A program made the translations under genes and the position numbers. A DNA stretch of 64,000 nt from Bordetella genomosp. 10. Its GTDB lineage: Bacteria; Pseudomonadota; Gammaproteobacteria; Burkholderiales; Burkholderiaceae_B. Location of the stretch: assembly GCF_002261225.1 (NCBI RefSeq), contig NZ_NEVM01000005.1:248001-312000 (forward strand), in the 5' to 3' direction. Below the pieces are notes generated by a model. That model was not told where the DNA came from. It saw nothing but the letters and a program-made list of their open reading frames with translations, and made no database searches. Below are positions 38,426-46,420 of the stretch, piece by piece. Every line of letters begins with the position of its first letter. Position 1 is the stretch's first letter.

Positions 38426-38478
38426 CTGTTTACCTGGCCTGTTTACCTGTTTACTTATTTACCTGTTTACCTGTTTTT
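38426..38478. repeat. Degenerate 8-bp repeat array after apeR
   Basis: CTGTTTAC at 38426, 38439, 38447 and 38463 with variants TTATTTAC (38455) and CTGTTTTT (38471), beginning four bases after the apeR stop. AT-rich compared with the neighbours. Confidence 0.85.
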
Positions 38479-38479
38479 C

Positions 38480-38502
38480 GGTAGCGCGTCTTTCGCGGTA
38501 CC
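38480..38502 (+). terminator. Hairpin after the APE operon
   Basis: GGTAGCGCG pairs with CGCGGTACC (one mismatch) around a TCTTT loop. It is preceded by T5 rather than followed by a T-run, so it is only a candidate terminator. Confidence 0.4.
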
Positions 38503-38563
38503 TGTTCTGGCAAGGCAATCCTCTCATCCAACTCGAACGTTTTTCATCCAACAGGAGTGCTTG

Positions 38564-39004
38564 ATGCATAAGATTTCCAAAACGCTGGTCGGCCTGACCC
38601 TCTCCCTCGCCTGCGTCGCCGGGGCCCAGGCCGCCGACCGCATGTCGATGAACTCCTTCCAGGCCGCCGTCGATGCCGGCAAGGCCGACGGCAAGCTGGA
38701 CGGCAGCGTCAAGTTCTACCTGGCCGGCACCGGCCCCAAGGGCAAGGTCCTGCAGGCCAACGTGGTGACGAACCGCAAGACCAACGCCTTCGGCAAGAGC
38801 GACGAGACGGCCTGCTCGTGGGCGGCCATGTCGGCCCTGATCAGCCTGCAGGAAGCCGCCAAGAAGGTCGGCGCCAACGCGGTGGTCAACATCGTCAGCT
38901 ACTACAAGAAGAACGTGAACCAGAGCGCCACCCAGTACGAATGCCATGCCGGCGCCGTGGTCGCGGGCGTCGCCCTCAAGGGCGACCTGGCGGTAGTGAA
39001 GTAG
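38564..39004 (+). CDS. Small secreted protein (often mislabelled excinuclease ATPase subunit)
   Basis: A 146-residue periplasmic protein. Signal peptide about 24 residues (LVGLTLSLACVAGAQA). The mature part includes DGSVKFYLAG, TACSWAAMSALISLQEAAKKVGAN by position (about residues 85-108) and VNIVSYYKKN, with two cysteines (CSW, YECHAG). AGGAG lies 6 bp before the ATG. Homologues in Bordetella-like genomes carry an erroneous excinuclease label from old annotation; nothing here resembles UvrA. Function unknown. Confidence 0.8.
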   Translation: MHKISKTLVGLTLSLACVAGAQAADRMSMNSFQAAVDAGKADGKLDGSVKFYLAGTGPKGKVLQANVVTNRKTNAFGKSDETACSWAAMSALISLQEAAKKVGANAVVNIVSYYKKNVNQSATQYECHAGAVVAGVALKGDLAVVK

Positions 39005-39189
39005 GCCCCCCCTACCGCACGGCGTGCGGCCCCCTCAAGGGGGCGACACCAGCGGACCGGGAGACCCGGCTCCGCGGTGCCTTCGATGGGCTTTGCTTCT
39101 TTCTTGCCGCCGGGCCGCCTCAAGGCGAAAATGCCCCCGTGGGGGGCAGCCGCGCCGCGTGCGGTTCTTCTTTTTTATAAGGTTCCATC
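39005..39189. repeat. Intergenic hairpin-rich dispersed repeat
   Basis: Three GC hairpins stand in the 185-bp gap: CCGCAC-GGC-GTGCGG (39015-39029), GCCCCC-TCAA-GGGGGC (39029-39044) and GCCCCC-GTG-GGGGGC (about 39133-39147). The segment 39106-39165 aligns over most of its length with the 75-bp units inside the ketosynthase gene (shared CGCCGGGCCGCC, CAAG, GGGG and CGCGC blocks in order). It may act as terminator or mRNA-stability element after the upstream gene. Confidence 0.75.
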
Positions 39190-39654
39190 ATGAGCACATC
39201 GACGCTCAAAGACACCATTTCGGCCCAGGTCAAGGACGCCATGCGCGCCAAGGACTCGGCCCGTCTCGCCACGCTGCGCTTCCTGCTCGCGGCGGTCAAG
39301 CAGAAGGAAGTCGACGAGCGGCGCGATCTCGGCGACGCCGAGGTCACCGCCATCATCGAGAAACAGGTGAAGCAGCGCCGTGAATCGATCGCCGCCTTCG
39401 AACAGGCCGGCCGCACGGAAACGGCGAACCAGGAAAAGGCCGAATTGGCCGTGCTGCAGGAATTCCTGCCCAAGGCCGCCTCGCAGGCCGAGATCGACGC
39501 CGCCGTCGAGGCCGCCGTCGCCGAAGTCGCCGCCAGCGGCGTGACCGGCGCCCCGGCCATGGGCAAGATCATGGCCATCCTGAAACCCGCGCTGGCGGGC
39601 AAGGCCGACCTGGCCGCCGTCTCGCAGCAGGTCAAGGCGAAGCTGGCCGGGTAA
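39190..39654 (+). CDS. GatB/YqeY domain protein
   Basis: A 154-residue YqeY-family protein. Recognisable blocks are [32 protein letters not shown] and [13 protein letters not shown]. The family shares the tail domain of the GatB amidotransferase subunit and may bind tRNA; its precise role is unresolved. Convergent with dinB, with the two stops only 16 bp apart inside a tandem duplication. Usually found near rpsU-dnaG in proteobacteria, which is not the case in this window. Confidence 0.9.
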   Translation: MSTSTLKDTISAQVKDAMRAKDSARLATLRFLLAAVKQKEVDERRDLGDAEVTAIIEKQVKQRRESIAAFEQAGRTETANQEKAELAVLQEFLPKAASQAEIDAAVEAAVAEVAASGVTGAPAMGKIMAILKPALAGKADLAAVSQQVKAKLAG

Positions 39655-39655
39655 A

Positions 39656-39681
39656 GGTCACTGCGCGGGGTCACTGCGCGG
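39656..39681. repeat. 13-bp tandem duplication across the dinB stop
   Basis: GGTCACTGCGCGG occurs at 39656-39668 and 39669-39681. The dinB stop (TCA on the plus strand, 39671-39673) lies in the second copy and is repeated in the first. Confidence 0.9.
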
Positions 39682-40768
39682 GCCATTCCCCCGCCTGCGC
39701 GAACAAGTCCGCCTGGCGCGGGCCGGCCAGGGCCTCGTCGCCGGCCTCCGGGAAGTTGCTCATGCCCACGCCCACCAGCCGGTAACGCGTGCTGGCCGGC
39801 AACTCCACCCGCGCCCGCATCTGCCGCGCGATGTCCGCCAGCGCCTGCGCCGACGCGGGCAGCACCGGCGAAGTAATGCTGCGGGTCAACAGGCGGAAAC
39901 GGTCCGTCTTCAGCTTCAGCGTCACCGTATACCCCCGCCCCCGCTTGCGCATCGCCTGCTCCCAGACGCGCAAGGCCAGTTTTTCGATGGTCTCGCCCAG
40001 GTCGGACAGCGGCCGGTCGTCCTCGAAGGTGGTCTCGGCCGACACCTGCTGGGCCAGTTGGTCGGGCTCCACCGGCCGCTCGTCGACGCCGCGGGCCAGC
40101 TCGTACAGGCGCCGCCCGTAGCGGCCGAAGCGCAGCTCCAGCTCGGCCAGGCTGCGGTTGGACAGGTCGCCCACCGTCAGGATGCCCATCTGCTCCAGCT
40201 TGCCCTGCATCACGGCGCCCACGCCCGGCACCTTGCGCACCGGCAGCGGCGTGAGAAAGTCCAGGACGTCGCGCGGCCGCAGCACGAACAGGCCGTCCGG
40301 CTTGTTCCAGTCCGAGGCGATCTTGGCCAGGAATTTGTTCGGCGCCACGCCCGCCGAGGCGGTCAGCCCGGTCTCGGCCCGGATCTGCGCCCGGATGGCG
40401 CGCGCCACCTCGGTGGCCGAGCCCAGCCCGCCCTTGTTCTCGGTGACGTCCAGATAGGCCTCGTCGAGCGACAGCGGCTCGATCAGGTCGGTATGGCGCG
40501 AGAAAATCTCCCGCACCTGGCGCGAAACGTCGCGATAGCGGGTGAAGGCCGGCGGAATATAGATCGCCTGCGGGCACAGCCGCAGCGCGCGCGCCACCGA
40601 CATGGCCGAGTGCACGCCGTAGCGGCGCGCTTCGTAGGAAGCCGCGCACACCACCGAACGCGGTCCTTTCCAGGCCACCACCACCGGCTGGCCCTTCAGG
40701 GCCGGATTGTCGCGTTGTTCGACCGACGCATAGAAGGCGTCCATATCGACATGTACGATTTTGCGCAT
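39671..40768 (-). CDS. dinB: DNA polymerase IV
   Basis: A 365-residue Y-family translesion polymerase. Metal-binding residues D8 ([12 protein letters not shown]) and D102-E103 (SLDEAYLDV) are intact, as are the steric and little-finger features ([19 protein letters not shown]). It bypasses minor-groove lesions and can cause -1 frameshifts. No LexA-type CTG-N10-CAG site is visible in the 90 bp before its start. It is a second mutagenic polymerase, 21 kb from the imu cassette. Confidence 0.95.
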   Translation of the reverse strand: MRKIVHVDMDAFYASVEQRDNPALKGQPVVVAWKGPRSVVCAASYEARRYGVHSAMSVARALRLCPQAIYIPPAFTRYRDVSRQVREIFSRHTDLIEPLSLDEAYLDVTENKGGLGSATEVARAIRAQIRAETGLTASAGVAPNKFLAKIASDWNKPDGLFVLRPRDVLDFLTPLPVRKVPGVGAVMQGKLEQMGILTVGDLSNRSLAELELRFGRYGRRLYELARGVDERPVEPDQLAQQVSAETTFEDDRPLSDLGETIEKLALRVWEQAMRKRGRGYTVTLKLKTDRFRLLTRSITSPVLPASAQALADIARQMRARVELPASTRYRLVGVGMSNFPEAGDEALAGPRQADLFAQAGEWPAQ

Positions 40769-40858
40769 CTCAACTGCTGGACGGTCCTGCCGTCCCCGTG
40801 GCCCACGCGGCGTAAAAACGCCTATTATGGCGCCTCATTTTCATCGACCAAGAGCATC

Positions 40859-41311
40859 ATGGAAACCAAGCGAGACCCGGCCCCCCAGTTTTCCGTCGAT
40901 TATTTCGGCGCCCAGATCCCCCTCATGGAATACCTCGGCCTGGTCCCCGAACATATCGAAGCCAACCTGGCGCGCACCCGCCTGCCCTGGCGCGTCGAGC
41001 TGACCAACAGCCGCGGCGACGTCCACGGCGGCACCCTGATGAGCGTGCTGGACTTCACCCTCAGCGCCGCGGCGCGCGGTTCGCTGGAACGCGGCGTCAG
41101 CATGGCGACCATCGACATGACCACCAGCTTCATGGCGCCGGCCACCGGCGACCTGGTGATCGAGGGCCGTTGCATCAAGCTGGGCAAGTCCATCGCCTTC
41201 TGCGAGGGCGACATCCACGACGCCGCGGGGCAGCGCGTCTGCAAGGCGTCGGCCACCTTCAAGGTGATCCGTCCCCGCCCCGACGGCAGCGGCAAGGTCG
41301 GCACCGACTGA
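40859..41311 (+). CDS. PaaI-family hotdog thioesterase
   Basis: A 150-residue acyl-CoA thioesterase-like protein. The signature [19 protein letters not shown] and [21 protein letters not shown] match PaaI/YbdB hotdog folds. Likely cytosolic, hydrolysing acyl- or phenylacetyl-type CoA thioesters; substrate not deducible. Divergent from dinB across 90 bp. No phenylacetate genes are nearby. Confidence 0.87.
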   Translation: METKRDPAPQFSVDYFGAQIPLMEYLGLVPEHIEANLARTRLPWRVELTNSRGDVHGGTLMSVLDFTLSAAARGSLERGVSMATIDMTTSFMAPATGDLVIEGRCIKLGKSIAFCEGDIHDAAGQRVCKASATFKVIRPRPDGSGKVGTD

Positions 41312-41343
41312 GGCCCCGCGCCCGCCGGCGCGCCGCTGCCCGA

Positions 41344-41778
41344 CTACGGCGCGCGCACCGGATTGTTGCTTTCGCTGGGCATGTAGGACACGCAGGCGGG
41401 CACCCGGAAGCGGATGGCGTCGCGCATCGCGACCACGGCATCCCCGTTCCAGATCGAACGGCCCCACATGGCGATGTGCACGTTGCTGTGGCCGGCGTCG
41501 ATGCCGGCGATATCCACCCGGGCGACGTCGCTGTCCGAGAACGGCGCCGTCACCCGCAAGACGGCCTTGTGGCCGGCGTCGTCCACGTCGCCCCGCACCT
41601 GGTAGGCGTTGTTGCCGGTCAGGCATTGTTCAGCCTGCACCCGGGCCGCCTCATAGGCTTGCCGGTAGCCGACTTCGACTTTGTAGTCGCCGCTGGGCGA
41701 CTGGCCGGGCGTAATGCCCGTGGAACATCCGGCCAAACCCGCGGCCAGCATCGTGGCGACCGCCATGATCCTCAACAT
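41344..41778 (-). CDS. Small lipoprotein of unknown function
   Basis: A 144-residue protein with a lipoprotein signal (MAVATMLAAGLAGC, Cys about residue 18). The mature part has VEVGYRQAYEAARVQAEQC, a second CVSYMP near the C terminus and a repeated DIAGIDAGHSNVHIAMWG segment. A BPTD/Bordetella-type lipoprotein family is likely; no function known. The two non-lipobox cysteines could form a disulfide. Confidence 0.75.
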   Translation of the reverse strand: MLRIMAVATMLAAGLAGCSTGITPGQSPSGDYKVEVGYRQAYEAARVQAEQCLTGNNAYQVRGDVDDAGHKAVLRVTAPFSDSDVARVDIAGIDAGHSNVHIAMWGRSIWNGDAVVAMRDAIRFRVPACVSYMPSESNNPVRAP

Positions 41779-41934
41779 AAGACCTCCGATAAACGGCGCA
41801 ATTATGCGCTATCCGGCGCCGGCCTTCAGCCCCGCCCCCGGCACATGGGCGGATTCGACACTGCCGACGCCCCTATGGCATGATCGAAGGCCCGCCGCGG
41901 GCGCACCCGTTCGCCCGCATCACCGGAGAGTCTC

Positions 41935-43848
41935 TTGTTCAAATTCATGACCCGGTCCCTGTTGGCCGCCACACTCATCGGCGCCGCCACGGGCGCGGCC
42001 GCGCAACCGCCCCGGCAATATCCGCTGAAGGATTTCTTCCGCAACCCGGACCGCGGCTATTTCCGCCTGGCCGAGGACGGCAAGACCCTCGGCTTCATGC
42101 AGCCCGTCAGCGTCGACGGCCAGCCGGCCCGCATGAACATCTTCGTGCAGAAACTCGACGGCTCCACCCCGGTCGGCGAACCGCGCAAGCTCACCAACGA
42201 AAGCGCGCGCGACATCAGCAACTATTTCTGGAAGGGTTCGGACACCATCCTCTACGCCAAGGACTTCGGCGGCGACGAGAATTTCCACGTCCTCGCGGTC
42301 AACGTCGCCGACGGCAAGGTCACCGACCTGACGCCCTACGAACACGTGCGCGCCGGCATCGAGGACGACCTCGAGGACGATCCCGACCACATCCTGGTCA
42401 GCCACAACCAGCGCGACCCGCAGGTCTTCGACGTCTACCGCGTCAACGTGCGCACCGGCGCCTCCGAGCGCGTGGCGGAAAACCCCGGCAACGTCGTCGG
42501 CTGGCAGACCGACCATGCCGGCAAGGTGCGCGCCGCCGTCACCAGCGACGGACTGAACACCACGCTGCTGTACCGGGACAAGGAAAGCGATCCGTTCCGG
42601 CCGCTCGTCACCACCGACTACCGCACCAGCGTCAGTCCGGCGCTGTTCACCTTCGACGACAAGCGCCTGTACGCCCTGAGCAACCGCGGGCGCGACACGC
42701 TGGCGCTGGTCGAGATCGATCCCGCCCATCCCGACGCCGAGAAGCTGCTGTTCGATCCGAAGGACGCCGACCTGGGCGGCGTGGGCTATTCGCGCAAGCG
42801 CAAGGTGCTGACCGCCGCCGTCTACCAGACCGACAAGACGCACCGCAAGTACTTCGACGCCCAGACCGAGACGCTGTACGGCAAGCTGGCCGCGCGCCTG
42901 CCCGGCTACGAGTTCACCATCCAGGGCGAGACGCGCGACGAGGACAAGTTCATCGTCGCCGCCTACAACGACCGCACGCCGGGCTCGCGCTACCTGTACG
43001 ACGTCAAGGCCGACACGCTGACCAAGCTGGGGGACATCAACCCCGCCCTGCCGGAAGCCGACATGGCGGAAATGCGGCCGATCTCCTTCCAGAGCCGCGA
43101 CGGGCTGGCCATCCATGGCTACCTGACGGTGCCCAAGGGCCGTCCCGCCAAGAACCTGGCGTGCATCGTGAACCCGCATGGCGGCCCGTGGGCGCGCGAC
43201 AGTTGGGGCTACAACCCCGAAGTCCAGTTCCTGGCCAACCGCGGCTTCTGCGTGCTGCAGATCAATTTCCGCGGTTCGACCGGCTACGGCCGCAAGTTCT
43301 GGGAAGCCGGCTTCGGCCAGTGGGGCCTGTCCATGCAGGACGACATCACCGACGGCGTGCAGTGGCTGATCAAGGAAGGCATCGCCGATCCCAAGCGCAT
43401 CGGCATCTACGGCGGCAGCTATGGCGGCTACGCCACCCTGGCCGGCGTCACCTTCACGCCCGATCTCTACGCGGCCGCGGTGGACTACGTGGGGGTGTCC
43501 AACCTGTTCACCTTCATGAACACCATCCCGCCCTACTGGAAGCCGCTGCTGGCCAAGATGCACGACATGGTCGGCGATCCGGTGAAGGACAAGGAGCGCC
43601 TGGCCGCCACCTCGCCCGCGCTGCACGTCGACCGCATCAAGACGCCGCTGTTCATCGCCCAGGGCGCCAAGGACCCGCGCGTCAACAAGGCGGAAAGCGA
43701 CCAGGTCGTCGAAGCCCTGCGCAAGCGGGGCGTCGAGGTCGAGTACATGGTGAAGGACAACGAAGGCCACGGCTTCCATAACGACGAGAACAAATTCGAG
43801 TTCTACGCCGCCATGGAAAAATTCTTCAACCAACACCTCAAGCCCTGA
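41935..43848 (+). CDS. S9-family (prolyl oligopeptidase-like) exported peptidase
   Basis: A 637-residue serine peptidase with a signal peptide of about 23 residues (ATGAAAQ). An N-terminal beta-propeller (about 30-370) precedes the alpha/beta-hydrolase domain. Catalytic Ser495 in YGGSYGGYA, Asp580 in [10 protein letters not shown] and His612 in EGHGFH are all present. TTG is chosen as start because CCGGAGAG sits 4 bp before it; the next ATG, 12 bp on, would be too far. Likely a periplasmic oligopeptidase or dipeptidyl peptidase. A strong terminator follows. Confidence 0.9.
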   Translation: MFKFMTRSLLAATLIGAATGAAAQPPRQYPLKDFFRNPDRGYFRLAEDGKTLGFMQPVSVDGQPARMNIFVQKLDGSTPVGEPRKLTNESARDISNYFWKGSDTILYAKDFGGDENFHVLAVNVADGKVTDLTPYEHVRAGIEDDLEDDPDHILVSHNQRDPQVFDVYRVNVRTGASERVAENPGNVVGWQTDHAGKVRAAVTSDGLNTTLLYRDKESDPFRPLVTTDYRTSVSPALFTFDDKRLYALSNRGRDTLALVEIDPAHPDAEKLLFDPKDADLGGVGYSRKRKVLTAAVYQTDKTHRKYFDAQTETLYGKLAARLPGYEFTIQGETRDEDKFIVAAYNDRTPGSRYLYDVKADTLTKLGDINPALPEADMAEMRPISFQSRDGLAIHGYLTVPKGRPAKNLACIVNPHGGPWARDSWGYNPEVQFLANRGFCVLQINFRGSTGYGRKFWEAGFGQWGLSMQDDITDGVQWLIKEGIADPKRIGIYGGSYGGYATLAGVTFTPDLYAAAVDYVGVSNLFTFMNTIPPYWKPLLAKMHDMVGDPVKDKERLAATSPALHVDRIKTPLFIAQGAKDPRVNKAESDQVVEALRKRGVEVEYMVKDNEGHGFHNDENKFEFYAAMEKFFNQHLKP

Positions 43849-43873
43849 TGCCGGCCGGGCAATAAAGACCCGC

Positions 43874-43913
43874 AAAAAAACCGACCGCCCCTTAGCCGGG
43901 CGGTCGGTTTTTT
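43874..43913. terminator. Bidirectional Rho-independent terminator
   Basis: A 10-bp perfect stem CCGACCGCCC / GGGCGGTCGG with a 7-base loop, flanked by A7 on the left and T6 on the right. It serves the peptidase gene and the convergent MFS gene. Confidence 0.96.
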
Positions 43914-43963
43914 ATTTGGGCTTCTTGCGGCCGGGCCGCCATCGGCGAACCCCTTCAACCCCT

Positions 43964-45223
43964 TCAGGCGGCGGCTTTCTTCCGCTTGCCCATGTCGGGC
44001 AGGAAGGCCGCCACCATCCCCAGCAAGGGCAGGAAGGAGCAGACCTTGTAGACGAAGCCGATGCTGGTCGCGTCGGCCAGGTTCCCCAGCACCGCCGCGC
44101 CCACGCCGCCCAGGCCGAACGACAGGCCGAAGAACAGCCCCGCGATGGTCCCCACCTTGCCCGGCACCAGTTCCTGCGCGAACACCACGATGGCGGAGAA
44201 CGCCGAGGCCAGCACCAGCCCGATGATCGCCACCAGCACCGCCGTCCAGAACAGGTTGGCATAGGGCAGCGCCAGCGTGAACGGCGCCACGCCCAGGATG
44301 GACACCCAGATCACCGTCTTGCGCCCGATGCGGTCGCCCACCGGCCCGCCCACCACCGTGCCGATGGCCACGGCGGCCAGGAACACGAACAGGTAGAGCT
44401 GCGCCGAGCGCACCGGCAGATGGAACTTGTCCATCAGGTAGAACGTGAAATAGCTGTTCAGGCTGGACAGGTAGAAGTACTTGGAGAACACCAACAGGGC
44501 CAGCACGCCCAGCGCCATGCCCACCTGGCGCCGGTCCAGCAGCGGCCCGTCGGTCTCGCGGCGCTGCTTGGGCTTGAGCCGCCAGCGGTTCGCCGCATAC
44601 CAGCGGCTGATGCCGATCAGCACCATGATGCCGAACAGCGCGGCCAGCGAAAACCACGCCACGCTGCCCTGCCCGTGCGGAATGATCAGCAGCGCCGCCA
44701 GCAGCGGCCCCAGCGACGAGCCCACGTTCCCGCCCACCTGGAACAGCGACTGCGCCAGGCCGTGCTGGCCGCCGGACGCCATGCGCGCCACGCGGGAGGA
44801 CTCGGGATGGAAGATCGACGATCCCGTGCCCACCAGCACCGCCGCCACCAGCAGGAAGGGATAGGACGGCGCCACCGACAGCAGCAGCAGCCCCACCAGC
44901 GTGAACCCCATCCCGACCGGCAGCGAATACGGCAGCGGCCGCCTGTCGGTGTAGAACCCGATGCAAGGCTGGAGCAGCGACGCCGCGATCTGGTAGGTCA
45001 GCGTGATCAGGCCGATCTGGCTGAAGCTGAGCTGGAACGACGCCTTGAGCATGGGATAGATGGCCAACAGGATCGACTGGATCATGTCGTTCATCAGATG
45101 CGCCACGCTGATCGCGCCCAGCACCTTGAAAGCCGTGTTGTCCTTGGGCAGCGACACGGCGGGCGCCGCGGTCGCGACCGGCGGCGTGGCCGCCACGATG
45201 GGTGTCTCGATGGAAGTAGTCAT
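43964..45223 (-). CDS. MFS efflux transporter (fosmidomycin-resistance Fsr type)
   Basis: A 419-residue transporter with about 12 membrane helices. The motifs SVAHLMNDMIQSILLAIYPMLK by position (residues about 35-57), GSSIFHPESSRVARMASGG and FQVGGNVGSSLGPLL are characteristic of the Fsr group. Such pumps export fosmidomycin and probably other small molecules. The start at ATG 45223 avoids a 30-residue Arg-rich extension. Divergent from an AraC-family gene across 156 bp, which is probably its regulator. Confidence 0.9.
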   Translation of the reverse strand: MTTSIETPIVAATPPVATAAPAVSLPKDNTAFKVLGAISVAHLMNDMIQSILLAIYPMLKASFQLSFSQIGLITLTYQIAASLLQPCIGFYTDRRPLPYSLPVGMGFTLVGLLLLSVAPSYPFLLVAAVLVGTGSSIFHPESSRVARMASGGQHGLAQSLFQVGGNVGSSLGPLLAALLIIPHGQGSVAWFSLAALFGIMVLIGISRWYAANRWRLKPKQRRETDGPLLDRRQVGMALGVLALLVFSKYFYLSSLNSYFTFYLMDKFHLPVRSAQLYLFVFLAAVAIGTVVGGPVGDRIGRKTVIWVSILGVAPFTLALPYANLFWTAVLVAIIGLVLASAFSAIVVFAQELVPGKVGTIAGLFFGLSFGLGGVGAAVLGNLADATSIGFVYKVCSFLPLLGMVAAFLPDMGKRKKAAA

Positions 45224-45379
45224 TATGGGACGGGCAGTAGCCTGGAAAGGAGGGCCGCGCGCCACGGACCGGCGCGGGACCGGCCGGTCTGCCAGGCGCA
45301 GCACGGCCGTCACGACAGTGTAATCACGTCAACACGCGGCCGAGTGACAACTTTCGTCGAATAAGTGACACTGTGCACC

Positions 45380-46195
45380 ATGCCAGCCCATCCCCCCGCC
45401 CATGCGCCCTGGCGCAGCATCGATGCCGAGGACTACCAGCGCGTGCCCCGCCCGGTCACCGCCATGGCCAAGGATTTCGACGCGCATTCCAATACCGGCC
45501 CGCACGCCCATGCGCGGGCGCAGTTGATCTACGCCGCCGAGGGCGTCATGCGGGTCACCACGGCGCAGGGGGTATGGACCCTGCCCGCGCTGCGCGCCCT
45601 CTGGGTGCCGCCGGGGGTGGAGCACGCGGTGGACATGATCAGCCCCGTCTCCATGCGCACCCTGTACCTGGACGGCACGGTCGCCGCCCGCCTGTGGCCC
45701 GAATGCTGCGTCATCGAGGTCTCCGGCCTGCTGCGCGAACTGGTCCTGGCCCTGGCGCGCGAGCCCATCGAATATCCCCTGGACGGCCGCTGCGGCCAGA
45801 TCGCCGGCCTGATCCCCGCCGAGCTGGCCATCGCCAAGGTGCTGCCCATCCGCATCCCCTGGCCCGCCGACCGCCGCCTGCAGGCCGTCTGCCGCGCCAT
45901 CCTGCAGAACCCGGGCAGCCCGCGCACCGTCCACGAATGGGGCGACGCGGTGGGCGCCAGCGGCCGGACCCTGATCCGCCTGTTCCAGGCCGAGCTGGGG
46001 CTGAACTACCGCCAGTGGGTGCAGCAGGTGCGCCTGGCCGAGGCCGTCGGCCGCCTGGCCCTGGGCCAGCCGGTGGCGCGCATCGCCGCCGACCTGGGCT
46101 ACCGCAGCCCCAGCGCCTTCGCGGCGATGTTCCGGCGGGCGATGGGGAGCCCGCCGAACCTGTATTTGCTGGCGGGGCGTTCCGAGAGCGAATAG
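45380..46195 (+). CDS. AraC-family regulator (NimR-like), divergent from the MFS pump
   Basis: A 271-residue regulator: N-terminal cupin-like sensor (SNTGPHAHARAQLIYAAEG, about 33-51) and C-terminal double helix-turn-helix (WGDAVGASGRTLIRLFQAEL; IAADLGYRSPSAFAAMFRR). This architecture matches NimR-type regulators that control a divergent MFS efflux gene. The divergent gap contains two GTGACA-type sequences (around 45343 and 45365) that may be binding half-sites. ATG 45380 chosen; GTG 45365 is an alternative. Confidence 0.88.
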   Translation: MPAHPPAHAPWRSIDAEDYQRVPRPVTAMAKDFDAHSNTGPHAHARAQLIYAAEGVMRVTTAQGVWTLPALRALWVPPGVEHAVDMISPVSMRTLYLDGTVAARLWPECCVIEVSGLLRELVLALAREPIEYPLDGRCGQIAGLIPAELAIAKVLPIRIPWPADRRLQAVCRAILQNPGSPRTVHEWGDAVGASGRTLIRLFQAELGLNYRQWVQQVRLAEAVGRLALGQPVARIAADLGYRSPSAFAAMFRRAMGSPPNLYLLAGRSESE

Positions 46196-46420
46196 GGGCG
46201 CCCTCCGCGCGGCGCGGCGGCAACACTCCCCCGGGAACCGATCCCAACATTTGAATCAGGCTGTATCCAGCCCCGCGGGGCAGCCGCCGGCATTCCCCCC
46301 GGCGCCCCGCGCCGCGCCTTCATCCCCGCGCAAGCCTCACCTGCGATAATGCGCGTTTGGTTACCCGAAACCTAATTGCCCCTGGGCGGTCTATCGACAA
46401 CTGCCCTAGAATCGCCTGCG

